In this document: in pieces, positions 44,281-55,568 of the stretch
Layout: each line of letters starts with the position of its first letter
Position numbering within the stretch: the stretch's first letter is position 1
Assembly: GCF_014839805.1 (NCBI RefSeq)
Contig: NC_051116.1
Span: 3,515,556 to 3,579,555 of the forward strand
Direction of reading: 5' to 3'
Origin: Manduca sexta
Taxonomy: Eukaryota > Arthropoda > Insecta > Lepidoptera > Sphingidae
Length of the DNA: 64,000 nt
Made by a program: the position numbers and the translations under genes
Notes under the pieces: model-generated
Databases searched by the model: none
Told to the model about the DNA's origin: nothing
What the model saw: only the letters and a program-made list of their open reading frames with translations

Positions 44281-44610
44281 GGGTCTGCTCAAGTATTACA
44301 TAACGCAATTTTTGAAGATTTTTGAATCCCCCACCCCCTCATGTAACGCGTCGTAACATTTTCCAGTACTCCCCCCCCCCTCCAAAAGTTATGTAACGTT
44401 AAATTTACAATTTTTTTCTAATATTTGCTATTATTTTACGCAAAAAACCGGAAAGTCGCTAAAATATCTTTGTTATTGTTTTAAAATGAAAAAAACTAAT
44501 GTTACATAACGCTTTGTACGAACCCCCTCTCCCGCGTCTGTAACGCATCGTAACGTTTTACAAGATCCCCTTCGTCCCCAAATTGAGTTACGTAATACTT
44601 GAATGACTCC
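44281..44610. mobile_element. PIF/Harbinger-like MITE, 330 bp
   Basis: The left end is GGGTCTGCTCAAGTATTACA. The reverse complement of the right end is GGAGTCATTCAAGTATTACG, and both continue TAAC, so about 20-24 bp of terminal repeat. It is flanked by TAA on each side (44278-44280 and 44611-44613), the 3-bp TWA duplication typical of PIF/Harbinger. The interior is also roughly symmetrical and has C-rich patches, including ten C at 44371-44380. Non-coding. Confidence 0.72.
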
Positions 44611-44652
44611 TAAGTAGTCAACTAAAATGTTTTTTTATTCGGGTTCGTCAAG

Positions 44653-44712
44653 TTGAATACACTGAACTTGATAGTAAGTAGGTTCGAATAGAAAATTGCC
44701 TGACGAGATATT
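44653..44712 (-). mobile_element. Family C end fragment
   Basis: CACTGAACTTGATAGTAAGT, TTCGAATAGAAAATTGCC and TGACGAGA echo the terminal 60 bp of family C. Confidence 0.45.
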
Positions 44713-45125
44713 AGATATTATAAAATCAGAAATAACACTAATAATAATATCATTGAAAGCAGAGGATAACAATGCTTATACGTACTACTGCTAAGCGGCA
44801 GCATGACACAAAACAGATATATACATAATATCTCTGACGAACTAAAAACTGCTACTAGTCTATTACAATCTTAACAATGAATTACTTCAAACATTATTCA
44901 TTTTTGATTTAATATTCAAGAAGTATTTCTCATAAGACCTACAATAAAGGTGAAATTAAATATCAAAACGCTTTAAGCACCGCGTAAAAGCTCATTATGT
45001 GTTTAAAATTAAACTGGAATATAAGGCTTGAGTATTAAATTTATGTTATACTATTATGTCAAGTTTTTATAAATGTTGTAATTTAGTGTTGTCTTTCAAA
45101 CGGCTTGAAAGTCTTTTAGTATATT

Positions 45126-45411
45126 TATATCAGCTCTGTATTATATACTTTCCCAGCTGGGTACGGGCCTCCTCTACTACTGAGAGAGATTAGGCCTTAG
45201 CCCACCACGCTGGCCTAGTGCGGATTGACAGATTTCACACACCTTCGAAATTCTCATAGGGCACTTCTCATGTATGCAGGTTTCCGCACGTTGTTTTTCT
45301 TCTAAAGAAAACACACATATTTAGAAAAGTCAGAGATGTGGTGCCTTGAGATTTGAACCTGCGGAGATTCATCTCGTTAGTTGCTTCCACACTCAACTAG
45401 GCTATCGCCAC
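45126..45411 (-). mobile_element. Family B tRNA-SINE, older copy
   Basis: TATCAGCTCTGTATTATATA, CTACTACTGAGAGAGATTAG, TGGCCTAGTGCGGATTG and ATTTGAACCTGCGGA, ending ACTAGGCTATCGCCACT. It has several indels and lacks the long trinucleotide tail. Confidence 0.82.
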
Positions 45412-45458
45412 TATCTTTTGGTAAAAACATATTAATTGTGTATAACATAAATGAGCTT

Positions 45459-45735
45459 GACTCGGTGGTATCATATTGCGTGCGCGGTACGTCACCACTC
45501 TGAGATCTCGGGTACGAATCCTAAGTCGAGCGAAGTGATATTGGGTTTTTCTGCTCAATATCAGCCCAGAATTTAGCAGATATGCCCGATTTCCACTCAA
45601 TATTAGCTGGGTTTAGAAGATGTAGACGATATTGTGATAGGCTTGCCGAGGTCACATTTAGCGAAAAATTTATAGCTGGTTAAACTTCTGTTTACCCATT
45701 CGGGGATAAAGGTGTGATGAGAGTTTGTGTTGATA
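45459..45735 (+). mobile_element. Family E tRNA-SINE with a small internal duplication
   Basis: A head with GACTCGGTGGTATCATATTG and GAGATCTCGGGTACGAATCC (B box), then AGTGATATTGGGTTTTTCTG, ATGCCCGATTTCCACTCAAT and a 3' part with TTACCCATTCGGGGATAAAG. The middle contains a repeated CTCAATAT-CAG/TTAG word. Confidence 0.75.
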
Positions 45736-46078
45736 TATTTATACGAATATCTCACAGAAAACCCGAAGTGATGGAAGCAATACCACATCCACACATTTCA
45801 ACTAAACTAGACAGGTTATGACGAAGTAGTTTTGAACCTGCTGTTAATCACTAACCGCGACTGCGAGAACAATTAATCATTATTAAAAACTTTCATAACG
45901 TGCGGGGTTTGGTTATTAATTTAGACTTGTAAATGTTTTCATATTAGTATTCAATTTAGATTATCATCCCTATTTTTAGAAGGGTAAGCAGAGGCTTCTA
46001 ACCCAGTGTTATAAATCGATAATTAAAGCTGGCACGTATTGTGTATTGCACATGTCGCGCGTGGGTCTGTAAATAAAA

Positions 46079-46194
46079 TATACATAACAGGCCGGCATAG
46101 TTGTGACGACTATCAAGGGGTAATCTCTCGCCACTCCACTTACTATCAGGTGAAGTAGCGTTACTTTGCCGTGCGCATATTACAAAAAAAGTAA
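46079..46194 (+). mobile_element. Family C element, 5' truncated
   Basis: ATAACAGGCCGGCATAGTTG, GGGGTAATCTCTCGCC and TTACTATCAGGTGAAG, ending GCGCATATTAC and a short A run. Confidence 0.68.
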
Positions 46195-46450
46195 CCTTTA
46201 CAAGCAGTCACATCGCATTGTTTTTTTGTGACACAATGTTCATTTTTTCGACACCTATTAACTTTTTGTATTTCCCTCTACAATGGACATAAACTCAGTA
46301 AGCCGCGAGTATAATTGCTCCCAAAAGAAGTAATTTGGGGACCACACGGGCCATGTGTAAGGTAACATCCATTACTCAGAGTGGGACTAATTTTCTTTTT
46401 TGGTCCCATTAAAAGGATTAAAGGAACCGAACGAATCAGCACGAAAATAT

Positions 46451-46520
46451 GTTCCCGGCGCGGGAAAATGGGATCCATTTTGTCCCGGGAACGAGTGCAA
46501 TCCCGCGAGAGCTGCACTCG
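46451..46520. repeat. Cluster of nested palindromes
   Basis: An inner AAAATGG-GAT-CCATTTT (46465-46481) is enclosed by GTTCCCGG (46451-46458) and CCGGGAAC (46485-46492). Immediately after it, CGAGTGCA (46492-46499) pairs with TGCACTCG (46513-46520). Seventy bases can form two adjacent cruciforms. GC-rich within an AT-rich region. Confidence 0.7.
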
Positions 46521-46610
46521 ATTTATTTTGATGTTTGCTAGAACTGGAACAATGAAAGAATGGATAACGTAAACGTGGATTATAATAGTTTCTTGTTACG
46601 CTTATAGAGT

Positions 46611-46720
46611 TTCCTTGGCCCCGTTGTATGAGCTATGGAGTGGGATTCTGGGTTCGATTCCTAGTTGGAAAAAATGTTGTAACTTTATGTTTGATCTGTC
46701 TTAGTCTAGACCCCACGAAG
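46611..46720 (+). mobile_element. tRNA-like SINE head
   Basis: CCCCGTTGTATGAGCTATGG (A-box-like) and TTCTGGGTTCGATTCCTAGT (B box), then a short body with GGAAAAAATGTTGTA. It belongs to a SINE head type different from families B and E. Confidence 0.5.
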
Positions 46721-47229
46721 AAGTCAGATAATTAAGATAGAAAAACTAAACCAAACCAATTGAATGATAGGACGAGAAACCGTTAGCCAGTTAATAACAT
46801 TTCAGTTCACAAACAATAAGCAACGTTAAGCACAACTTTGAATTTAAAATTATTACGAACCACTCATCACTCTGAGACATTTAGTCACATATTACCCAGT
46901 ACACTGGACACAATATCAAATTGAAACATCAATACGTATTGACTACTGACGGCTGAAATAGATATTACTAACTACCTAGTGAACATCATGTCAAAGTATA
47001 GTCCAGTATAAAATCCACATATAAATTTGCGTATCCGAATCTCCAAGGTCCGCTGAAGTGGCCGACGCTGCGAATTCAACTGAAATGCAATGGAGAGTGG
47101 AATAAATCGTGCGACAATCGAACGCGAGCCGGCGGAGAAAAAATAATAAAATTTATCCCCTCGCGGCGCCCGGCGCTGGAAGATTTAGGGGCTGGTGCGA
47201 GAGGGAAGATTTTAGAGCATTTGTATACT

Positions 47230-47415
47230 TTTATTGCTTTGAATGACGAGACGAGCTTGCTGTTCGTTGGTAAGAGATACGACCGCCCATAAACAGTAGA
47301 AACACTATCCAATACTTTGAATTACAAAGTATTGTTTGGTATTCCACTGCGCTTGCCATCCTGAGACGTGAGATGTTAAGTCTTATTGTGTCCACGAGTT
47401 ACACTGGCTACAATG
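47230..47415 (-). mobile_element. Family A repeat, 5' truncated
   Basis: TTTTATTGCTTTGAATGACG, GAGCTTGCTGTTCG, TTCCACTGCGCTTGCCATCC, AGACGTGAGATGTTAAGTCT and a break after ACACTGGCTACAATG. The palindromic 5' end is absent. Confidence 0.78.
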
Positions 47416-48133
47416 TATGTCTGATTTTAGGGAAGGATTAGGGTTTTTTTTTGTATAACACACAACATTAGTAATTAAAATTGCTAATTACGCTAGATAA
47501 ATACATTAACAATAATAGGAAAACAATGTTTAATTTTTATTATGCACCTACTCCAAAATCGGTAAACTAGTGGTTTTTGAAGGCGGTATAATTTTTTTAT
47601 TTGATACACTGCACATATTTGTTTATAGCATGAAAGGGCTGGCTTCATCAGTGAAGTTCTGGTGTATCAGAAAAAAATCGCAGTGAATCAAAACCTATAA
47701 CCTTCCTTCTCCTAACCAAGTCTTATTCTGATTCCGACAGCACATTCACAATCTGGAATTATGGGTACTAAAACACGTACTATATAAAAACTTAACCGCC
47801 AAAATCTCCAAACTTGCGGCGTGTACTGTGAGCGAGAAAAGGCGGTATAAATCAGCGAGCAGGTCCGCGTGAAATGTGCTATGTAAATCCGGCGCCTAAT
47901 ATCGGCCGACGATGAATTACGACCAGGTTATCGCGTACATTGTGGGAATTTTACTTGACAGGCCGGGCTCAGTGGGGGCTTGACCCGCAATGCCTCGTCA
48001 AATTTTGTGGACTGTGTTTGGATAATGGATTAGCGAAGACAGCTCTTTTGTAAAGAATATATAAAATGCTTAATCTGTTGACCTAATGGTTAGCTGATCA
48101 AACTTTGAATTACAAAGATCTCCATGGCAAGGA
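47416..48133. other. Unassigned stretch
   Basis: AT-rich with a CpG-richer patch at 47810-47990 (GGCGGTATAAATCAGCG includes a TATAAAT word). No exon was recognised. Confidence 0.35.
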
Positions 48134-48137
48134 TACA

Positions 48138-48397
48138 CTGCCGTGCTAAGCTCAAAAAAGGTATCTCAAAAAAAATCAAAATCTTGATTGTTATGTCGTC
48201 AAATAGCTTAAAGAAATACCCATCCAATGAACTTACCTAAATAACGGTATCTTGTTTAGAACTGGTTAAAAAAAACCTTAAAAGATTTATTCTCTATCTC
48301 AGTTTTGCATACAAAACTATAAAACTATATTTACAAAACTTCGATTATCTCGAAATAAAGTTTCCCTGATATTCCGCTATTGCGCTTAGCACGGCAG
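48138..48397. mobile_element. MITE with perfect 14-bp inverted ends and TACA flanks
   Basis: CTGCCGTGCTAAGC (48138-48151) and GCTTAGCACGGCAG (48384-48397) are exact reverse complements. Both sides are flanked by TACA (48134-48137 and 48398-48401), a possible 4-bp target duplication. 260 bp, AT-rich, non-coding. Superfamily not assigned. Confidence 0.75.
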
Positions 48398-48795
48398 TAC
48401 AGTGGTACTACTCCGAGCGGTCCTTTCACGCTGTAGATATTTATCTAGGGTTCAAGCATTGTATAAACCTTTTTTATATTATAAATCTCTACCACCACCT
48501 AACAAACTACCATAAAGATATAACCAGACTTCACCAAAAAGTTTATATTATGAAAGCAGTAAAACATTTGAACATGTCCTAAATCATGCTCCACAAGTTT
48601 TGCGCGGTCCCGGTACACACTCGGCGAATAGTTCGCGAACTTATGTTGCTCCATATGAATTAAATCATATAGCGTGGAGCGTAGTTTCTGAGCAATGTTG
48701 ATTTCTATGCTGTGGTTGGAGGAAAATGTAAAATTAGAAATTTCGATGGTACATTCCTTTAAGCAAGAATATATCTAAATTTTTTTACGGAAACA

Positions 48796-49016
48796 GCAGT
48801 GACTTTCACCTGATGGTAACTTAAGTGGGTCCAGATAGAGTATCGTTTGGTGAGAGATTATCACTCCTAGCCAGTCGAAATAATTATGCCGGCCTGTTCG
48901 AATCCGGGTATACACAGGCGGATCTCAACGCGACGCGTACGTGGGCCACTGTGGCGGGTTTTTTCACTTTGTGTACACTAAACGCGATTCAAATGGTTAC
49001 GGATATCCTACCACCG
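48796..49016 (-). mobile_element. Family C element, diverged
   Basis: TTTCACCTGATGGTAACTTA, AATAATTATGCCGGCCTGTT, GGGTATACACAGGCGGATCT, ACGTGGGCCACTGTGGCGGG and GATATCCTACCACCGAC in family order. The 93-codon frame over it is repeat-derived. Confidence 0.76.
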
Positions 49017-49779
49017 ACTAAGGTGGGAATTTATCATGGATTACTTTTGCAGCAAAGTATTACTGTTGTTATCCAGTTTGGAGAATACCATAGACTTGAA
49101 GCCTAATTTTGGAAATTAGTAAGAGTAGTTTAGTACCACGCATTACTTTTTTATATTTTGCTCGTGTTATAATCCTTCTTTTAAGAATTGCGACGCTTAT
49201 TATAAGACACTTTTCGCATTCGTCAAGTATTAAACTTTATTATTTTTATATACGTACATTTCTTAGTCACTAAAACTTTAGCTTTGTAGTTCCCATCGAA
49301 CTTAAGAATAGATGCGTGAACTACCAGTTCATTTATGCTCTTAACTATCGACACCTCCAGTAACTTATCTTCGATAACTAACTTCAGAAGTTAGTGTTTA
49401 TGAGTTAACTTAGAGTTTATAGTTAGTTATTTTTTTACGATGGGATTACGTTCTTCTAATGGAGACGTAAGTAGTAATAGTTTACTGACGCGATAAACTT
49501 CTAGAGTGGTTTTAAAAGTGTTCTAGTAAAGTCTTTTGAAGTATTGAAAGTGCTTTTAAGTCCTTAGTGTATATATTTAAAGTTATTGCACGCTCTTCGA
49601 TTCGACTAATTTTCTTCTCGTGAAATAACTGTCATAAATGCCAGCACTGTGCGTTTTCAGAGATCATTTTTACCACGAACTTGTACACTCGGGAATGAAC
49701 TTCATCGTTCGTTCGTCGTGTTTTCTCGACATTTGATTGGTCCTTTTTCAAACGAAGTTTAAATAAGTTTTTCACGGTA
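49017..49779. other. Unassigned AT-rich stretch
   Basis: Nothing recognised. Direct and inverted AACTTTAG/GTTAGT words near 49270-49430 are not organised into an array. Confidence 0.4.
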
Positions 49780-49888
49780 GGCGGTAGGTTGGTTGTGCCC
49801 CTGGCACTGCCGACGTTCATGGGCAACGGTAACCACTTACAACAGCTGGACCGTCAGCTCGTCTGCCTTCGGCAACAATAAAAAAAAT
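49780..49888 (+). mobile_element. LINE/SINE 3'-end fragment with poly(A)
   Basis: GGTAGGTTGGTTGTGCCCCT, GGCACTGCCGACGTTCATGG, GCAACGGTAACCACTTACAA, CGTCAGCTCGTCTGCCTTCG and CAATAAAAAAAA. This is a familiar lepidopteran tail with an A-rich 3' end. Confidence 0.62.
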
Positions 49889-50504
49889 GAAGTATTTTTT
49901 AATGTTCCGTGCATCAAAAGGAATCCTTATAGCATCACTTTGTTGCTGTCCGTCTAGACTCTAGCCATCTGTTCGTCTGTCTGTCTAGACCCCTTTTATT
50001 CAGGGGTTATTAACTTGAAATTTATATCAAATAATTGGTTCTGTGGTTTCTTTCAGCTGTGAGAAAGTCAAACTTGTAATTATAATAAATGGTTTAGTTA
50101 ATTTATAAAATCAGTAAACGAGTTAAGACCTACAACCCTACCTACAAATAATATGAAGTAGCTTTTGTCGACGACAAGATCTGCGTAAAATTCCTGTAAT
50201 TTGTATTCAGGATTATTCAAATTACATCATAACATAATAATTTGTCCCCCACCGCCCTTCTAACTCCGTCCCATCATTGAGTCCCTTCGATTCGTTGGGA
50301 ATGTGTCAGTACGTGTGATTTATGCCGCGTGCCAATTGTAGGGGAAGGAGGGGGGTGTACTAAGGGTGTTTCTCAACTTTCACGCGTGAGTGTTTTCAAT
50401 GTTCGAAAACTTTTTACAGTATTATCTTATATTTTGGTTAGATGTGTGAGTGATTTATTGTTGAGTATAAAGTCATCCTTTATGTCAAGGGCAGGAATCT
50501 GTTG

Positions 50505-50812
50505 TAACTTGTAGATAGGTTGTAGAGAAACAGATGGTTGCGTTCCTCTAAAGGAGAAGATCTCTCGTCAGGTAGATGTTGTGCATGACCGGCCGCGAGC
50601 CCTTCGACAATTGCCATTCGGAGGTAGCATATATACAGCGCGTCGCGGAAATACTGTCGCCGCTTCTGCCATGTACTTCGTACCATTATGTGAAAGAGGC
50701 TAGTCACAAATTCCACACTCCGAGCTGAGAAGAAAAGCCCAATATCACTACCCGACACAGGAATTAAACTGACATCCTATGGAATTAAATTCGCTAATAC
50801 GCTATGGATAGC
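50505..50812 (-). mobile_element. SINE with family-E-like 5' part and a fourth body type
   Basis: Minus strand: degraded head, GGGTAGTGATATTGGGCTTT and TCTCAGCTCGGAGTGTGGAA as in family E. A different body follows with GCGGCGACAGTATTTCCGCG, ATGGCAATTGTCGAAGGGCT and CATGCACAACATCTACCTGA. It appears mosaic. The 92-codon minus-strand frame is repeat-derived. Confidence 0.65.
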
Positions 50813-50861
50813 TATGAAACTCAAGGCTCGTCGAGCAAGCAATAAGTTGATATATTTTATA

Positions 50862-51078
50862 TCCACTCGGATTTCGACCACCACAAGAAACCCGCCATAG
50901 TGGCCCACGTAAGTGTGTCGCGTTCCCGGATCAGCCTATGTATATATTAATCCAACATGCCGGCATAATTTTGTCGACTGTTGAGAGGTAATCATCTCTC
51001 GTCAGTCGATATTGTGTTGGACATCACTTCACTTACCATCAAGTAGGGTCATATTGCCATGCCTTTGTAAAAAAATGG
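50862..51078 (+). mobile_element. Family C element with poly(A) end
   Basis: TATCCACTCGGATTTCGACC, AAACCCGCCATAGTGGCCCA, CATGCCGGCATAATTTTGTC, GAGAGGTAATCATCTCTCGT and TTACCATCAAGTAGGG, then an A run at about 51069-51075. It is inverted relative to the copy at 51488-51710, with only 409 bp between them. Confidence 0.82.
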
Positions 51079-51487
51079 TTGTAAGAAGTTACGAATTTGA
51101 TATTAATAATCGCATCAAATATTCATAGACATCTCGTCTCATAGCGATCTAATCAGTGTAAATAACATGAAGGGATAGCGTTTATGGTGTAGCGACCAGA
51201 ATGTCATGACCCTTGCCATCGTGGAGAGTTTGACTTGAAGTGTAAATAAGGTATAGATTTTGATTTACATGTCGGATATTATTGTGTGTTTGTTATAAAT
51301 ACATCTCAATTATTTTTATGCAACTCAATAATTTTATTAACTACAATTCAATTTTAATCGAAACAACAATATTTTCATATATTGCTTGACGGTTTAGACT
51401 TAAGAGACGGTAGCTACCCAAACGAAACAACCAGGCTACCGAGCGACAACACAACTATTCAGTTAAGGTTTATTTTTTTATATGTAC

Positions 51488-51710
51488 ACAGAAAAGTGAC
51501 TCCGCTGCACTTGATGGTAAGTGGAGTGGAGTCGAATAGAATTTCGACTGAAAAGACATAATTACCCCTCAGCAGTCGACACAATTATGCCGGCTTATTG
51601 GAACCGGATATACGCTGATTCCGGAACGCGACACTTGCGGTGCCACTATGGCGGGTTTTAACACCTTGGTGGTCGCTATCTGGGCGGATATAAAATATAT
51701 CCTATCACCA
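51488..51710 (-). mobile_element. Family C element, near full length
   Basis: GCTGCACTTGATGGTAAGTG, ACCCCTCAGCAGTCGACACA, GGAACCGGATATACGCTGAT, GCCACTATGGCGGGTTTTAA and GCGGATATAAAATATATCCT-ATCACCA. A small deletion removes the ACACAGG word. Confidence 0.82.
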
Positions 51711-52228
51711 GAATTCCACAACATTAGGACTCAAAACTGTATAGATAAAGGAATTCAAAATACAACGTATTGTTTCATAACTTAATATTGTACGACTCGT
51801 ATTAAACAGCTATAGAATTTTTCAGTATAAATACTAACGCAAATAGAACCACGTTCAAGCCCTTGTACAGAACTCAGTAGGTCAAACTAAACTGGTAATG
51901 CAAGCCGTCTGCAGCACAGCACACGCGCGGTCTCAATCACCCCTATCCTTGACGTAATAAGATTGATTTTAGCAAAATTATTGGTTCAGTAAGTTTGTTC
52001 TTAAAGTCACGTATCCCATTATGTTTTCGATTACAGTTCAAAATTGGGGGTTGTTTCGTGACGTCATCGACTTCGCCCCAGGGCAGGGCGGTAACAGAAA
52101 TCAATGGGAATATTGTATTTTCGAGATTGTCTTTTTAGCTATAGATTTTTGTAGGGTCTTGGGAAGTATGTGTGATTTCGAATTAAATAATAATTATGTG
52201 CAAGTACTAATCGAAGGGTCTATCTTAC

Positions 52229-52523
52229 TGGTGGTAGGTCTCTCATATGTGAGAGTCTGTCTGGTGGGTACCAACGTAATGTCTATTTCTGCCGCCAAGC
52301 AGCAGTGTATAGTCACAGTTGTGTTTCGCTTTAAGGACATTGTACCCTGTGTAACTACTGGACATAATAAGACTTAACATCTCATGCCTCAGGATGGCGA
52401 GCGCAGTGGAATATCAAACAATACTTTGTAATACTTGGATGGTATTGCTATTAATTATGGGCGGTTGTATCGCTTACCATCAGGCGAGCGGAATGCTCGT
52501 ATCGTCATTCAAAGCAAAAAAAT
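52229..52523 (+). mobile_element. Family A repeat, full length
   Basis: GGTGGTAGGTCTCTCATATG, AATGTCTATTTCTGCCGCCA, CATCTCATGCCTCAGGATGG, TATCGCTTACCATCAGGCGA and a TTCAAAGCAAAAAAATC tail. Confidence 0.82.
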
Positions 52524-52565
52524 CTAAAACTTGTCATGTGGGGGCTTATTTTAATTTTATTATAT

Positions 52566-52735
52566 AGTAATGAAGGGTTTGATGAACGCGCTAAGCTCAG
52601 AAATCAATTAACCGATTTTGATTTTTGATAAATAGCTGGCTAATCTATTCCTGGATGCTAAAGACTATTTTTTATCCCGGGTAAATATTTACACTAAAAC
52701 TCATTCACACGAGTGAAGCCGCAGGTAAGAGCTAG
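52566..52735 (+). mobile_element. Helitron-like element, 5' degraded
   Basis: TCAATTAACCGATTTTGATT, TTTTTTATCCCGGGTAAATA and an end with GTGAAGCCGCAGGTAAGAG-CTAG (52732-52735). It is followed 17 bp later by the 3' terminus of an oppositely oriented Helitron. Confidence 0.6.
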
Positions 52736-52752
52736 GTATTCTATACAACCAA

Positions 52753-52940
52753 CTAGCTTTTGCTCGCAGCTCCGCTCGCGTTAGTTTTTAGGGATGAAAG
52801 TCCCACTGTATTTCTTCCCGGGATCTCAAACCATCAGCTGCATACCAAACATCGAAATCCGTTGGGTAGCTTTTGAGTATATCATGTAAGACAGGCAGAC
52901 AGATGCAGCGGGGGACGTTGTTTTATAATATATTTTTAGA
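52753..52940 (-). mobile_element. Helitron-like element, minus strand
   Basis: On the minus strand it starts TCTAAAAATATATTATAAAA and ends GAGCGGAGCTGCGAGCAAAA-G-CTAG|T (CTAG 52753-52756) with a GC-rich terminal hairpin. About 188 bp, non-coding. Confidence 0.7.
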
Positions 52941-53685
52941 ACTTTTTAGAGACTTTTTACATTTTTGTTGCGCAACTTTATCCGTTTACGCATCGCACGC
53001 AACGGAAACTTTCAAAGGAATAAATTTTCCCCGTTTTTGCAACATTTATCATTGATGTTCCGCTACAAACAAATTCTTCAGCTTTATATAATAGTATAGA
53101 TATAGACTAAAGAAAACAAGTTACTACGAGATTAAAAAACCGTATATACCATTTGTATTGCTCTTTACTGATGTCAGTATATGAAAAAAGATGGCGCTTT
53201 AATCAAATCTGATTTTCGAACAAACTAATATCCAAATTTATAAAAATATTCCCAACCAGACCATGTCTCAGATAGCCAGCGAACTAATATTAAAAAAATA
53301 AATTTTCCCACAAAATCTTTCTTATAAAAAAAAAATCAAAAAGTTTTTAATACCGCTGAGTTTGTCCTCTTTGCTTCTCTCACACCGACGCGACACAAAG
53401 GCGTCTGCCTGAATGATTAAAATAACACTTTTTTTGTTTAGCACTAGTTACCTAGTTTTCTTTGCCGTTTGTACATGAACAAGCCTCTGTTTTAAAAGGG
53501 TAGGCAATAAGGATGCAAATATGCCCAGCTTACTTTTTGGGTTCTAATATATTACAAGAAACAACTATCGATTAAACGAGGTTAATAAAACTCGTGAAAA
53601 GAAACGAGATAAGAAGCAATGGTATTGCAAAGTCAATGGGCGGCGGAAGTTGCTCACCATCAAGGGAACCGCATGCTCGTTTGCC

Positions 53686-54599
53686 GATTAACAGTCACAT
53701 TAAACCTCAGACGAATATAAGTCTTCAGTTATGGGTATTACAGACTATCAGACGTTTAGTCCTAAGAACTAAGACTTTACGCACATTTTTTAAGAATTAC
53801 ATGATCAATGAGTTTATAAATTAAATAAGCTATATTTTATCTGTTACAAAACCATCGTTATTTTGTTGAATACTGTCTTAAATTCTAACTTGATCATTTC
53901 AAAATAAAGTAAACATTGTTAATAAGTATTAGAAAGACATTTTTTAAACTCATGAAATTTTTAAATCATGGCCCTTTGAATATTGTAATGACATGAAGTG
54001 TACGAATTGATTGTAATTTTCAAGCATTAAGGATTAGATATTAGATTTTGATATTGTAGTATTTTTATTATTCATTGGAATAAAGGAGGTTCGATATTAA
54101 ATTAGTGTGGACCTGACATTAAAGAATCTAATCTTCAGATGTTATTATAAGTGTTATTTGAAGATTTTAAAATGACTTTTTCTCCTTTGTTAAATCTTTA
54201 TTGGAGGTAATAAATTTCGTTTTCAAAGTGATTGGTGTGAGACAGTCTCCGTGGTATTACGAGGGATATAATTCATTAAAAATGGCTCGACATAGATGCC
54301 AAATTAAAATGTTTGACAAGCTTATGTTTGATACTTTTTATTGAGTATATTATTAAAATTAATTGTGTTAATTTTATAATGCATTATGTAATATTCACCC
54401 TTGTGATGTCATGAATCAAAAATATAATTTGAATACATTTGTTTAACAATATGCTGATAGACCCTGCAGAATGCATAATTAATAGTATTTATCCTCTATA
54501 ATGTTAAACATGTAAGAACCAAAATAGCTTCGAGGGGTGACAGGCTTTTTGTTTAAAATGATATTTTTCTACGATTATAATGAATCCCTATTCCCCTAT
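53686..54599. other. Unassigned AT-rich stretch
   Basis: Nothing recognised over 0.9 kb. A short lepidopteran tail scrap (CAAGGGAACCGCATGCTCGT) lies just before it at about 53660-53680. Confidence 0.4.
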
Positions 54600-54639
54600 T
54601 TTTTTATTGTGTTTGTTATTGCCAGGAGAAGGTTCTTAT

Positions 54640-54806
54640 AAAAGAAAAAATTCAAAAAATTGCGCGTAAAATTAGAAAATTTAAGAAAACAACCAAAATA
54701 TTAATTTTATATAACTGTCAATAGTTTGAAATAACTGTCAGCGATTGACAGAATGCGCGCTACAAATTCATAGTTAAGGCGGGACAACGTCTGTCGGGTC
54801 AACTAG
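54640..54806 (+). mobile_element. 3' part of another Helitron-like family
   Basis: GCGCGCTACAAATTCATAGT, AAGGCGGGACAACGTCTGTC and GGGTCAA-CTAG|T. CTAG (54803-54806) followed by T and a preceding short hairpin fit a Helitron 3' terminus. The 5' end was not located. Confidence 0.5.
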
Positions 54807-55568
54807 TATTTTAATAAATATTAGAAAGAAACCAAGAAAGAAATATGTTATTACGCGTCAGTGTGACAGACGGCCGGGGTGTTTAATAGCCAAATATTAA
54901 AGACGTCACTCGAAAACTGTTCTGAGTCGAGGGGACGAAGTTAGCGCTAAATTGTGTTGAAATACTCTTTTATTCTCACTGCTGTCCTATTGGAATTATT
55001 AGGAATTTGAGGATTATAACTTTTGAAAGGAATCGAGAGTTGGGAAAGCCTTGAAATGTTTAGAGCGGAGGTAATAAGTGGTGGCTGGTTGATTTGTGTT
55101 AGGTAACCGATGTTAGTTATTTCCTTTTATATCTTACAATGATCTCTAAGATTATAATATATTGCGGACATTGGGAAGATTGTTATACAAAAAAATTGCG
55201 CCCAACACCAATGTAATATATTTTAAATTTTTCCATATCGTGATTTGCACTTTTTAAAGCGTTAAACCTATTTTCTGTAATTATGTTATTTTTGTATTAA
55301 TAATTATCAAAAGACGCTGTGAAATCTTATCACTTTTCAAATAAGACAACAGTTTATTTATGTGTACTATAGGACTAAAAGATATTACGAAATCTCTATG
55401 CTTTGTATGACGTTTGTTTAGTATAAAGTGATTTTAATTTCATTATCATTATAGACGAATTTTATCGTATTATTAATGCAAATGTTTATGATAATGTTTC
55501 AACTTAATTAGATAAACATTCAAACGTCTTAAAAGACTTTCGCTTTTAAGTAAAAAAACAGTTTTATG
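54807..55568. other. Unassigned AT-rich stretch
   Basis: Nothing recognised on either strand. Confidence 0.4.

Noticed and set aside
52036..52090. Possible plus-strand microexon (TTACAG before, GTAACA after, GC-rich between)
   Set aside because: Splice-like words of this quality are common; the strand is opposite to the only supported exon and the peptide is unrecognised.
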